Assembly: GCA_947561715.1 (NCBI GenBank)
Contig: OX387198.1
Span: 248,001-312,000, forward strand
Source of the DNA: Ascidia mentula
Taxonomy: Eukaryota > Chordata > Ascidiacea > Phlebobranchia > Ascidiidae
Direction: 5' to 3'
DNA length: 64,000 nt
Made by a program: the position numbers and the translations under genes. The notes beneath the pieces were generated by a model. It was not told the DNA's origin. It did not search any database and saw only the letters and a program-made list of their open reading frames with translations. Each line of letters begins with the position of its first letter. The first letter of the stretch is position 1. Shown here in pieces: positions 12,649 through 23,299 of the stretch.

Positions 12649-14127
12649 TAATCAAATGAGGAAGTTGCATGATCCAGTTGGGGGCGACTTGAAGGCAGTC
12701 CATGTGTTGAGGCCCACAGAGCGCGATGTGCGACCAATTGAAGAGCTGAAAGCAGACAATAGTTCATGTTCAATGCCCACTGGAAACCGAATAGTCAATT
12801 TAGACATGCTTAATTGTTTTATCGAGGACATTTGCCATGAACACTATACTTTTAACAGACAAGGGGGGCGTAGGACATGTCCTGGTACACCTGTGATCAC
12901 TGATGAGCGCAATGTTGGGTGTGGTTTTACTGCAAGAGCTGCATGTTCAACATGCCTGTTTTCGTCTGCATTCAAGCCTTGAAGAATGTCAACGGCCTGC
13001 TGACCTGAAGCAGACAGGTAGAAAAACTTGTGCTGTTAATGCTCAACTGGGTCTAGCAATTTGTGCCACTGGAATAAGTGTAATAACTGCGCAAGTGTTT
13101 CTCAGCTACCTTGACCTGCGCCAGCGCAATTGTTGAATTGACCAGAAATGCCTCTGTACACTTTGAGCTGGTGAATGAAAGCAATATGCAAGCATTGCGC
13201 AATGATTGCATCCGAAGAAATGAACAATGTGGTCTTCCAGTTGAGCACCCAATCAATCTACAGTCTGACTGTCGCTACAATCTGCGCCAAGGCACAGGCA
13301 AGGCACACCTGGGTCAAGCAGCAAGCCAAATTGTGGGAATAGCAGCAGAAAATAGCAGTCCCGCCAAGGATGTTCTGGCTGTTTCAACCATGACAAGAAA
13401 GTCCAGGAACCCACGTTACACAAAGTCAAGGCAATTACTTTTTGATGAACATTTGCCAATTGGCAACTTGGAATGGGACATCGGGCCTGAGTTGGAAGCC
13501 ATTCTTTCCTGTCACAACTTGCAAGTTGGAGAAATTACCACTGATACCAACAGCAAGCTATTCGATGAGCTTTCTACTGACACAGACTATTCAGACATCA
13601 GCAGAAAGATGAAGGCGATTGTGAATGCTGCCATTAATTGCTTCCATGGAAATCACCCAGGCTACAAGGTCCACTCCTACGTTTGCAGAAGAAAAAAACG
13701 CAAACATGGGTTTTCTGCAAGGCACATGGGATTGAAGATGACCCAAGAAGATTAGCTAAAATGGAAAAAAGAAGTCAGCAAGTTTTTCACCACAGCAAAT
13801 GTCTCCAGGATGAGGCCTCAACTTGACACGAACAAATGTGAAAGTGTCAATTCAACCTTCAGCTATGTCATGCCCAAGGGTAGGACATACTACTCCACCT
13901 GTAGTGGTCGGGCTCATGCAGGAGTCCTATGCAGGAACAATGGAATTGGTTCAGCATATGCTTTGACTAGCAATTATGGTGGATGCCCATTGGAGAAGGG
14001 GTCCCCTGCCTCGCAAATGTTAGCATCAGTGGAAGCACAGCAACGGCGGAGAAGCTCCATTGCAGCTACTACAGCATCGCGGAAACGAAGGAAATTGAAC
14101 AGAATGCAGAGGTTTAAAGTCTATTGA
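12649..14127 (+). pseudogene. Mutator/Kolobok-like transposase, interrupted
   Basis: This is a transposase of the Mutator-like domain family used by Kolobok elements. Visible parts: an N-terminal GNRIVNLDMLNCFIEDICHE segment with a following Cys-rich stretch (12,770-12,980), a middle VNAQLGLAICATGISVITAQ segment (about 13,035-13,095), a helical region with MKAIVNAAINCFHGNHPGYK (about 13,605-13,665), and the diagnostic NKCESVNSTFSYVMPKGRTY then GRAHAG and NNGIGSA blocks (13,830-13,960). These fall in different frames: the reading changes near 12,960-13,110 and again near 13,755, so the copy is interrupted. A likely splice acceptor (TATTTCCAG) precedes 12,649. The basic C-terminus (SRKRRKLNRMQR) may be a nuclear signal. 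I am confident of the class, less of the exact superfamily. Confidence 0.65.
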
Positions 14128-14281
14128 GAAAAGGCCCTTAACATTAAGGAAACCTACCAGCCATCATCATCATCATCATCACAATAAAAACAACAACTTT
14201 TGGACATACCTAACTCTCTAGCAGACAGTCTTCATAAATACCATGGCCCTCACAAGGCTGCCCAAGTGTGCACCCCAGCCT

Positions 14282-14560
14282 CTACATATTAATGTTTCTT
14301 GGCTCTAGGCTGAGGTGGTCGGGGTTGATGCACAGTTTTGTGTGACACAAGTGGCTCACGTCCAGTCCCACAGGCAATTTCACTGCCACCGTCCTGATTT
14401 TTACCATGTAGGCAAGGCGGTGAACAGAGAAATTTTGCCCGAGGAACCAGACTGAGCCATAGCCATTCCCCGACACCGCTCCTATCCAAATCATGCATCT
14501 TCCTTCTTGCACTGTTCTGCGAGAGAGCTTCGCTCTAGCTTGGTCAACTAAATTTTCCAT
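14282..14560 (-). CDS. Zinc-loop (His-Me/HNH type) endonuclease ORF in transposon
   Basis: This is a 92-residue open frame on the strand opposite to the transposase. It matches the zinc-binding-loop pattern of His-Me finger homing endonucleases: CMIWIGAVSGNGYGSVWF, then HRLAY, then VSHLCHTKLCINPDHLSLEP, that is C...W.G...GYG, an H-R-x-A/S-Y helix, and S-H-x-C-H...C-x-N-P-x-H-L. All the expected Cys and His are present. Such enzymes cut or nick DNA; in phages and introns they promote spread. The ORF lies entirely within the composite transposon, between the transposase 3' end (14,127) and the right MITE-like unit (14,937). The true start could be the Met used here or an upstream exon. No promoter was recognised. 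Confidence 0.65.
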   Translation of the reverse strand: MENLVDQARAKLSRRTVQEGRCMIWIGAVSGNGYGSVWFLGQNFSVHRLAYMVKIRTVAVKLPVGLDVSHLCHTKLCINPDHLSLEPRNINM

Positions 14561-14936
14561 ATATTTTTTTTGCTATATTGCGCTGCAATAAAAATAACCT
14601 GTAACTTTGTACAGCCTGCCATATTACAGCCATTACAGTTAAAATTGATTCACAGAAGCAAAATGTGTAACTTTGCATAATAATCTAATTCAGTTCACCA
14701 ATAGGAGCTTTAATTTGGGCTTTGGACTGTCATTTTGCATGCTTTAATAGGGGGAAATGTGGGAAATTAAAGAAATTGTCAAATTAAAAAAAAAAAAAAA
14801 ATTGTCACTAGGTGGCGACCAATGCTTGGAGCTGCTTAAAAATCATTGTAAGTCCTTCCAAATACCTAAAGGAACAAATTTAAGCACAAATTTGAGGTAG
14901 ATTTTAGTGTTTGAAAAATGGCATATTTCCCCTTAA

Positions 14937-15549
14937 GGCCGCATATCAGTATTAAATCCCAAAAATCTAGTTTTGAAGGCTATCACCATTAATACCCATA
15001 CTGAGTGATTTGCTTTTTCGCCAACAACAATTCCTGTGGTCAGTGACCCATGAAGATCTACTGGTACTATTCATAGAGAAAAAAAAATTGATTGCAGCTG
15101 CATCCGCCAAAACACAACAAGGATCTGAGGAGCCTCCAGGAGGATCTTTTGTCCTATAGGATAGCAAAAACAGTCCCAGGGGGCAACCAAAGCAACTTTC
15201 CTGTGACAATTTTTTTTTGCCATTGCGTAGAAAAGCGTTAGGGCCAACGTTAAATTGCAAATTGGATGAGGTTTCTAAAACTGCACCAAACACGCTGAAA
15301 ATCGCCCTGGCTACACCACATGATTTTTTGCTCATTCAACCAGAAAATTGACCCCAATGCATCACCGGTTGCCTTGTGACGGAACTGAGACTCTCTAATG
15401 CATCACCGGTTGCCTTGTGACGGAACTGAGACTCTCTAATGCATCACCGGTTGCCTTGTGACCGAACTGAGACTCTCTATGACGCAGAAGTACAAGACGG
15501 GCATTCCCCGCGGGCAAAACTTTTTTGATAGAATTACTGATATGCGATC
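14937..15549 (+). mobile_element. Right MITE-like unit of the composite transposon
   Basis: This 613-bp direct repeat of the left unit is also bounded by TTAA on both sides (14,933 and 15,550). It contains a 41-bp segment (TGCATCACCGGTTGCCTTGTG and following) repeated three times at about 15,356-15,480, where the left unit has one. It has no coding capacity. Confidence 0.85.
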
Positions 15550-16378
15550 TTAAGGACAAGTACTGTATACATCGGTCATTGGGCACTAAGTGCACTATAT
15601 TTGAAAACTACAAATAATTACCTTCTAACTTGGGAATTACAAAATGAACCAGTTTGTGTTTGGATAATAAACATCACAATGCAGTTCACATTCAGTTTGA
15701 CAACATTTGTAACAACTTTTAAAAAAAATAGACTGATCTTCTGGCATAAAGTTAACGTACTTTCTTCATTTAATATTTGGTCTGCCACACAGCAAGACTT
15801 GATCAGGGTTTGGTGCCAATCTCATTCAGTTTGACAACATCAACCATCCTTGCATGAAAATTATCTGCAGCAAAAATATAAGTGACAAGTGTTGAACGAA
15901 TGATAACAAATATGACAACGGATATGACTGACATGAGTGGTGATAATTTACCAATTTATATATCTTTGCAAAGTCAATTCAAATAATGTTTATTTTGCGC
16001 AAAAAAACAACTACTCAGATGAACAATATACAAAGAAATTAAATGGCATGGGCACCGATAAAACCACAAAGGTTATTGAGTCAAGCGCGCATAGAAGTAA
16101 TTAACATTATGACTCAATTTGTGTAAACTGACCTGCTGTGTTCAAAAGCAGTCCTGAAGGTAACTTGCATGTTTAAACGGAAAACGCTTGAACGGCTTGA
16201 TCATGGATCATGTTTGGGACAAAGCCGTCTGCTTTTTTGAAGCAAAAGTTCAATCAAATATGTGCTTTAATTTTAATTTTCATATTAGCAATTTAAAACA
16301 CAAAACATTAATTTTCTGGAATACCAAACAAAAAAAATTAACTGTTTCTACAGGAAAGATATTATACATACATACATA

Positions 16379-17072
16379 GGCGTATCCATGATTTTTAAAG
16401 GGGGGTTCAAGATTTTTTGGGAATCCACCGATTTTCAGGTGTAAACCAAGGTTAATTGTGGTCGAGAATCGCAAAATACGAACGCCCGTGTTCGCGCAAA
16501 TCGTCACATAAACGATCGCTTGCGCAATTGTGTAACGCTATGAATACTCGATGCGAGTTTTTGCGATAATGCTTGCGCCGTAGTTTTATTGCTGTCACTT
16601 TCAAAGAAAGGCTTCAATATATTTGTAACCAAAAGGGATCAAACGTGAGCTTACGTTATCTAGAAAACATACAAATAAAAACTATTTTTCAAGCATTAGC
16701 CTTATATTCCTCTTTGCACCTATGCGAGCGCTAACAGTTGTTTTCAACAAGCGAAATATTGGCAACGTGTTAAACAATTAAACAGATTAACTTTCACGCA
16801 AGTAAACCGCTTGCCATTACGACAACATGACCACTAAAAAACGACGTTTAGTCCTTAGCTTAGACTGACAAAAAATGACACTTATTTCGTAACAATGCAA
16901 CATGTTTGGTAACAATGCCAAGTGTTCTATACAATGCTTCCTGTTTGGAAACAATGGCGAATGCAAGCACGATGCGGTTTTTAGGTCAACGTTAAAGAAA
17001 ATTTCAGACCAAAATATTTCATAAAAGGGTGAGGGGGGTCCGGACCCTCAACCCCCCCCCCCTGGATACGCC
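16379..17072 (+). mobile_element. hAT-like MITE, 694 bp, unit 1 only
   Basis: Perfect 10-bp inverted ends (GGCGTATCCA and TGGATACGCC) are flanked by the 8-bp direct repeat CATACATA at 16,371-16,378 and 17,073-17,080. The ends run on into a G-rich tract on one side and a C-rich tract on the other. Unit 2 lacks it (around 45,580-45,620). An 8-bp duplication fits hAT, though P and other groups also make 8 bp. There is no transposase frame, so it is non-autonomous. Confidence 0.85.
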
Positions 17073-17519
17073 CATACATATATAAGTTGCATACGCAACA
17101 TTGATAGAAGAGGCTCTTCGTGTACTCGAGTAATTAGTACCTAAAGTATTGATGCGCTAATAGAATATTTAACACAATAGCAATAAATTAAGTTAATTTA
17201 TCGTGTACTAATTTGTCAACTACTAACTCTTTACACAAACGCAAACTTTTAAACAAGGGGGCCATCTTACCTGAATAGCTTTGGGGAAACCCCACCTAAA
17301 TTGTTGGAATTGGTGAAGGGAACTAACATCATTAAAAGTGGGCATTTTTTCGCTCTTAACTCTTTTCACAACTTTGCGGACCAAACTAAGCCTATACCAT
17401 CAGAAAACTTGTATAATATCTTTCAAACCACACCAAGATTGGTAAACAGGCTTCAGGACTTATACGGCAATTAAACCAAAAGTAATTCTGTTTTCAAGTT
17501 CCTCTGTAATAATGCACCT

Positions 17520-17946
17520 TCCAAACTTTTCGCTTGTTTCCCAAAAACTGTTACTGGGTCTTGTGACTTACACAGGGACCAAATATTCTTCAATAAGAAT
17601 TATTGCCCATGGATGAGACAGTACATGGCATGGATTTGTGGAGCCTCCTGGAAGATCTTGTGACTTACAGGGGGGCATAAACAGCCCTGGGGGGTTGCAA
17701 CTAACTTTGGTGTTGGATGGGTCTTGTGACTTACATAGGGACCAAATATTCTTTAATAAGAATGAACTAAAACTGGCTTAAATTCGCCCTAGCAACAAGA
17801 CATGCACATGTGCTCATTCAACCGTAAAATTGACCCCATTGCATCACTGGCTGCTACCTACCATTGTGACAGAGGATTGAACACAAGGTGGGCATTTTCC
17901 ACCGGGGAAACTTATTTTAATAGAAATACCAATATGCGTCCTTAAG
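17520..17946 (+). mobile_element. Diverged relative of the TTAA MITE, unit 1
   Basis: The right part resembles the composite transposon's MITE-like unit: GAGCCTCCTGGAAGATCTTG, CTCATTCAACCGTAAAATTGA, TTGCATCACTGGC and an end ACCAATATGCGTCCTTAA. The left limit is uncertain. The unit 2 counterpart is at about 48,340-48,745, so it is older than the duplication, unlike the 5.2-kb element. Confidence 0.55.
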
Positions 17947-18095
17947 TGTGGGGGAATGGGTAGATGGTAAACTCAGGTCAATTCCACATAACGGCAGCGA
18001 AGAATTTATTTGCATTTCTACACAATACCACGACACTTTTGTGTGCAAATATACGACATTATAAACCCACGTGACTCTACACACACGTGCACCGA

Positions 18096-19338
18096 TGACG
18101 TCACAATGACGTAATAAACGATTCGACAATTAGGTTGGTGGAAAAACTCTGCAGAAAGATTTCACAGTCGGAAAAGTTGTGTTGATTTCGTAAAGATTTA
18201 TGTTCAGTGCTTTCAAGTGTGGAGAATTGCAAGAAAAGTCATGAAATGAGGAATTGCACGAAATAAATTGCACTCACCAACAATTACCCTAAAAATTTAA
18301 ATATTATTCATCTTCTATATTTCTTATAAAAATATAACACAATATTTGCCATCCCCCGATAACGTGCAGATAATAAAAACGTTCTACATCTATTGTGACG
18401 CTTAAATATGACGTCACGGGGTAAGTTGAAATTATTCGTAAAAAAAACGAAAGTAACAAAAAAACGTCAAAATGGACGACCACCGAATTTGTATGAGGTA
18501 AGAACGTATTCCCACCAAACACTACCCAGATCGACATAAACCGTGACGTCACAACATGATCACGTGATCGTTTGTCACGTGGTTGGTTGAACACAGAATA
18601 CACAGTGAGCTATCGATGAAATTACACAAGAACAAGGAAACTATACAAAGAGTTGGGGGAGAAGCAGATTCAACAAAGTTTCCACTGTTTATCTCGAGTT
18701 TACAAAACAGAAACTCCACGAACATCTTCTTTTACAACAACAAGTTATTTCAAAAACCTGCACGTCAACAACAATAGGTTGGTGAAGTTTAACAAACTGT
18801 CTTCACATAAACATATTTCTAACAACACGCAAACCGACTTACTACCACAGCACCAATCTATATGCGTCGCGGCACGATCAACAGCACCATCCAGCGGTAG
18901 GTATAATCGTATCAAACCAACCGCATGGTGGGGCTTCATCTGTCCGCGCGTCTCGCAGCAGCAACGTAAGAGAAGAGACAGAGCACAGCGTAACAAATCT
19001 CATTTGCGAGCGACGACTTGAATTTGTGTATCGTCACCTCGTCGGTGTTGCGGTCTGTGACGTAACAATAACACATTCAGCGTTTGAAGAAAACCTTACG
19101 ACGCAACAAAGGATTCTTACTGTATTCTTCGAGAATAAATATTCCCTTTACTGTGTTGCATTTGCGGATCGTTTTCAACCCGAGGAAAACCTGGAAAAGA
19201 AAACACGATTTCTATGCGAGTCCACGTGCTTTTCAAGGTCATTTATCTCAAGGTTAATTACAACAACTTTAAACAAATAAAAACAAGTACGAGCGGATTC
19301 CACAGGATTAAAAATAAATAAAATATGCAGTGACGTCA
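18096..19338 (+). promoter_or_regulatory. Cluster of CRE-type palindromes near the MADD 3' end
   Basis: Full TGACGTCA palindromes occur at 18,096, 18,409, 18,544 and 19,331, with CACGTG-type E-boxes nearby (about 18,069, 18,562, 18,578 and 19,221). They are kept in unit 2 (for example 48,894). TGACGTCA is the CREB/ATF consensus. No gene start is recognised here, so a regulatory role is only a suggestion; part of the block is MADD terminal exon and 3' UTR. Confidence 0.3.
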
Positions 19339-20123
19339 CAACAACATGCAAACATTCATTTGTGAAAAAAGAAAATCTTCAGCAAAAAAATATAAACTTC
19401 TGTCCACCCATTATCATCACAAACAACAAACAAAAAGACACAACAACAACAACAGGAATAATCGAGTCATGCTATACCTTGTTAACTCCCTGAAATACAA
19501 AAAAGCCGGGAAATTAAACAATAAAAATCACTCACAATTGAAGCAGTTTATCGCGTAATAATTTTACCGCAAAGCTGGAAACAACAACAGGTTTTCAACA
19601 GTTTTCGGTTGTAATGTTACAGATTCGGAACACAATTATACTGGTTTGTAGCGTCGTACAACTGCACGCACTGCATCATTTAAATACAATCAGATAATTA
19701 TGTGAGAACTTTAAGGTGGAAACTCCAGTGAATATTTAGCAAAGCAACACAAACAGCTCGATTCAATACAGAGGCAGCATTGGATAAAATGACCTCAAGT
19801 TACCTGACTGTTGATGAACTTTAGATTCACCCCATCCAAAGTGACCTGGAGTAACCCACATTCACCTGCTGCTGTGTAATAACCCAAACCCCTCACACGA
19901 CTGAATAACAGGAGACTCACACAATAAATTATAAAAGTGTGAAGAAATATAAACAAATGTGATGAAATGTGAGTAAACAATATCAACTCATAACAGAAAA
20001 ACTATTTTATTTATGTTAGTTGTACCTTAAGTTCAAGTCACCAATATAGGAAATAATCTAACCACCAATAAACATTTATAATTATTAACATTGATTGAAA
20101 GATTTGACAATATTTGAACTTAC

Positions 20124-20286
20124 CAACATGTCGGGTGGGAGAAGTTCAATCAAAACTTTATTCTTGCCAGGAATCGGAACGGGACAGGCGATCAAGCGTG
20201 AAATCCAATTTTCTATTTCTCGGACGTCATGAAGAACCACCCCAGATACATTGTTGCTACGGCAACTGCTCAGCACAGACCACACA
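20124..20286 (-). CDS. MADD: MADD DENN-region exon, unit 1
   Basis: This is one of the best preserved exons of the unit 1 copy: 163 bp, acceptor AATTTAG, donor GTAAGT. It encodes VWSVLSSCRSNNVSGVVLHD and then VREIENWISRLIACPVPIPG, which follows the human order of an [20 protein letters not shown]-like segment. Compared with the unit 2 exon (56,967-57,129) only a few residues differ (SCRS versus GCHS). It would be spliced to an exon that unit 1 has lost. Confidence 0.85.
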
Positions 20287-22569
20287 CTAAATTATTGAAA
20301 TGGTTATGAATCACAACAAGGCCAGCATAATGGGAAATGAATACAACTAAAGTTGACTTTTTGTTGTTTTAACATTAAATCAGCGTACAATTTGATTAAC
20401 ACAATAGATGTGATTGTGAAGGTTGCAACAGATTGTGGCAAACCACATTCTAATCCACTTCCTTACTCACAAATGATCATTATGACAGAACAATACAACA
20501 ATTGTTAAATGTCAACTCCACCTGTCACTGTGTTTTCCTCCCTTTCCGTTACGAGCGTTCGTTCGTTGATAGCAAGCCTCGATCACTCGTTTCAACGTTA
20601 ACAAACATCTAAATGAGAAAAACAAACTATTTTCACAGCACTTCAAACAATATATCTAACATATACAGCTTTTTATTTGGAATGTGTTAACCAATTTAAA
20701 GTAATATTGCAAGCTTGTAATCACAAGTTTTGGTGAAACATTATTCGGAAAGTACATGAGGTCGGTGAGCTCAAGAGAAAAGAAATCAATGTCGTTTTAA
20801 ATGATGCATTAAAATTATTGATCCAGGTCAGCAGGATGGAGTCAAGCTACTCATGTTGATGTAAAACATGTTGAATTGCCGTGAGTGAACAGAAAGTTAC
20901 AGACTCTGTATAATGTCACGCTCTTCATGTAAACAGTGCCATGCACTTAAATGCATTGTATGCAGATTTTGAACAGTTAACTGAAAGCTATGATAAACCA
21001 ACACCATTGTGATAACTAAAGTTTAGTTCGGACACATAATAAAACAGGTTTGATCGCTTCCACAAGATATAAAGTGTAATTGTATATTCATCATGTGAAA
21101 ATGGTGATTAAAACCCAAAACAAACTTCTTCTATGATGAAAACAATGCATATTGATGTCAGACAAACATTTTAGTTAAACACGGGTGGTACCTCCTGAAT
21201 GTTGATATAAATGGGTGTCGACTGATGATACAGAGTGACGTTAAACTGTGGGTTCTGAATGCTCGATGTTTCCGTTTGTGAGGACTCGAGTGGACGGAAC
21301 CTGGGAATAAACAGAGACAGCTTAGATGGAAGTTTCTTGCATGTGAACTTGTTACAAAATAACAATGACAACGCTTTTAGTATATGTGAAAAAAGATGTC
21401 TAAATATGATCTAAAGTTATATTAAGTGTAAAGGATCATTTTGTGCAACCTTCAGGAACAGAATAATGTATTTGAAATAATTTGGATTTTCGTCACAGTG
21501 AAGATATTACACCAGCTGTTATTGTAATGACCTCTGCTCTTGTCCAAAGAAGAAAGTTTTCCACTTCCTCCTGAAGCATCCGAGTTTGTCTCCACATCAC
21601 GGATGTTGCTCTCCACGCTTCCAACAGATCTTGGAGATTGAGCAGTAGCACTCAAACTCTTTCCTCCTGAAAGCTGATCATCATCATCAGCTACATCATC
21701 ACTCCTGGTAGCAAAAGTAACACTTTGCATTCACACACAACGATAACAAACCAAATAAAGCAAGTGTTGCTCTGATAAGTCTTAAAACCTTGTTGTTGTG
21801 TTTAGCTGTGATACTTGGTTATAACATATATAGATGTCAGTACAATACTTACTAATGGATATTTACATGCATGGAAAGTATTGATCCAGGTTAATTACAG
21901 GGAGCAAGCCTATTTACTTAAATGTGAGACATGACGACCAGATACTGAATGTGACATTTGCACATAAGTTCACAATCCTATGGTTACAATGTGCTTTAAT
22001 TGTGTATAGGATTAAGGTTTGTTGTGTTTCTATACAATGCACAAACCCTTTCGTTTTAATCAAAGGTAAGATAGTAATGCACATCCATCAATTTTAATTA
22101 CTTTGGGGTAGTAAAACGATTTATTTTGGGTTTTCAATTCCATAAATTTAAACTTCACACTCCTAAGCTGGAGCCTAAATTAGTTTTTCCAGGCAGTTCT
22201 ATTAATCAATAATTTAAAGCTTGCATGGTTTGTAATGGATGAAGATGGTTCACAGTGAATTGCTTTCAATATGACAAGTTTAGAAACGGGAAACATATGA
22301 TAAATTGCTCTTACTTAACTTGTTTTCTTCTAGATTTATTTCTCAGCTTTTCTAAATCTCTTTTCTCTAAAGGACGATAAAAGTTGACACAGACGCCATA
22401 TCGAACATGGCCGCTGTCTTTCTCAGTCAGTGTGAAAACAAACGACGATGTGTCTTCATGGAGAATCTGATTAGGTCTGTGGAAATACAAGATGTTAAAA
22501 TTGTTACTCTTCGTTTAAAAATGAAATAAATTTCACTGCAACGATAATCATAATAAATATAAATAAATT

Positions 22570-22835
22570 GTTACTGATGCCGATAGACATTACGCACTTC
22601 AAAAACCGTGATAAAACCGTGCGGTTAGTGATAAGTATACTGTGCAGGTGTGTTCGCCCTTATCGCTTTTTCGTTGTTTCACTTCTTCTTTCTTTTTAGC
22701 GTTTCTGTTTATGTGCCTCAAATCGTCCACTGTGGTAGACTTAGATACTTCCTCCTGATGAAGGCTGTTGCATAATAGCCGAAACGTCGAGAAACGTAAA
22801 TACAATAAAGTTTGCCAGAAGAGCAGTATTAAGCA
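22570..22835 (+). mobile_element. SINE-like insertion, 266 bp, unit 1 only
   Basis: The insert sits in a MADD intron and is flanked by an imperfect 20-bp direct repeat (ATAATAAATATAARTAAATT) at 22,550-22,569 and 22,836-22,855. Unit 2 has one copy and no insert (about 59,280-59,300). A long target duplication with no inverted ends points to an RT-primed insertion (SINE, truncated LINE or Penelope-like). Near its 3' end is CTGATGA, a hairpin and GAAAC (22,754-22,785), resembling a hammerhead core, but the outer stem does not pair. No tRNA-like promoter boxes were recognised. Confidence 0.65.
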
Positions 22836-23299
22836 ATAATAAATATAAGTAAATTTGCACGTTTACCTTCTGCATACATTAACACAACCTTCCAGGTTGG
22901 CAGAAGTAACAAACATCATCAGAAAAGGTAAAATCAGAATAATCTTTCTCTGGATATCTGGAACACAAGTTGTAATACAGCTTGACCTTTTCAAACAGAA
23001 TTGTAATTGATTGTACAAGCATAAGTGTCTACATGATCTAATAACAGGACAGTGTCAGAAAAATACCTAAAATGAATTACAAGTTTGTAAATACAAGCAA
23101 TTCAATATATTCAGAATAAAACTTTCCAAATTTGTTTCTTCCCGGGTCACATGTTTATTTGTTCCGCTTCATTGACTTCGTTTATTATTTCTATATTTTC
23201 GTTATTTTAAGGACAAGTTTGGTATAAAGTGACCATTTTTACCAAACTAGTTTATAATCTTAAATAAATTTGAATTGGTAGCTTTGAATTGAAAAAGAA

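Larger units (their letters stand above)
10325..15549 (+). mobile_element. 5.2-kb TTAA-flanked composite DNA transposon (Kolobok-like)
   Basis: TTAA at 10,321-10,324 and TTAA at 15,550-15,553 flank the element; unit 2 has the uninterrupted site with a single TTAA at 44,120-44,123. Outer ends are inverted repeats (GGCCGCATATCAG at left, CTGATATGCGATC at right). The element consists of two direct copies of a TIR-bearing unit (10,325-11,003 and 14,937-15,549) around a 3.9-kb centre that encodes a Mutator/Kolobok-like transposase and, on the other strand, a zinc-loop endonuclease. TTAA duplications and this transposase type are both known for the Kolobok superfamily (established knowledge); piggyBac also uses TTAA but has a different transposase. 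The transposase frame is interrupted, so it is probably not autonomous. Confidence 0.82.
15554..18935 (+). other. Intergenic region with transposon relics, unit 1
   Basis: No gene is recognised. The region holds a hAT-like MITE (16,379-17,072), a diverged relative of the TTAA MITE (about 17,520-17,946) and, from 17,950, sequence leading into the 3' end of MADD with several TGACGTCA and CACGTG palindromes. Short open frames here are not conserved between units. Confidence 0.6.
18936..22957 (-). pseudogene. MADD: MADD (Rab3 GEF, DENN protein), unit 1 copy, damaged
   Basis: MADD activates Rab3/Rab27 by nucleotide exchange through its DENN module and controls vesicle traffic (family knowledge). 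Exons found on the minus strand, 5' to 3': 22,867-22,957; 22,315-22,476 ([20 protein letters not shown]); 21,532-21,704; 21,192-21,300 (SLTSLCIISRHPFISTF); 20,522-20,608; 20,124-20,286 (VVLHDVREIENWISRL); a fragment 19,804-19,866 ([18 protein letters not shown]); 19,121-19,190 (IRKCNTVKGIFILEEY); and the last exon 18,936-19,054 ([15 protein letters not shown], then stop). Phases agree throughout. Damage: the first listed exon has one extra base (91 versus 90 in unit 2), giving a frameshift, and a deletion fuses 19,866 to 19,867, removing what in unit 2 is 50,661-56,709, including the DENN core. The first coding exon was not found. Confidence 0.85.

Noticed and set aside
18653-19021. 122-residue plus-strand frame opposite the MADD last exon (unit 2: 49,465-49,857)
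   Set aside because: It overlaps a well-supported MADD exon and its 3' UTR on the other strand, is rich in low-complexity residues and matches nothing known.
22754-22785. A second active hammerhead ribozyme in the SINE-like insert
   Set aside because: The core string and hairpin are present, but the sequences that should form stem I are not complementary, so it is noted only as hammerhead-like.
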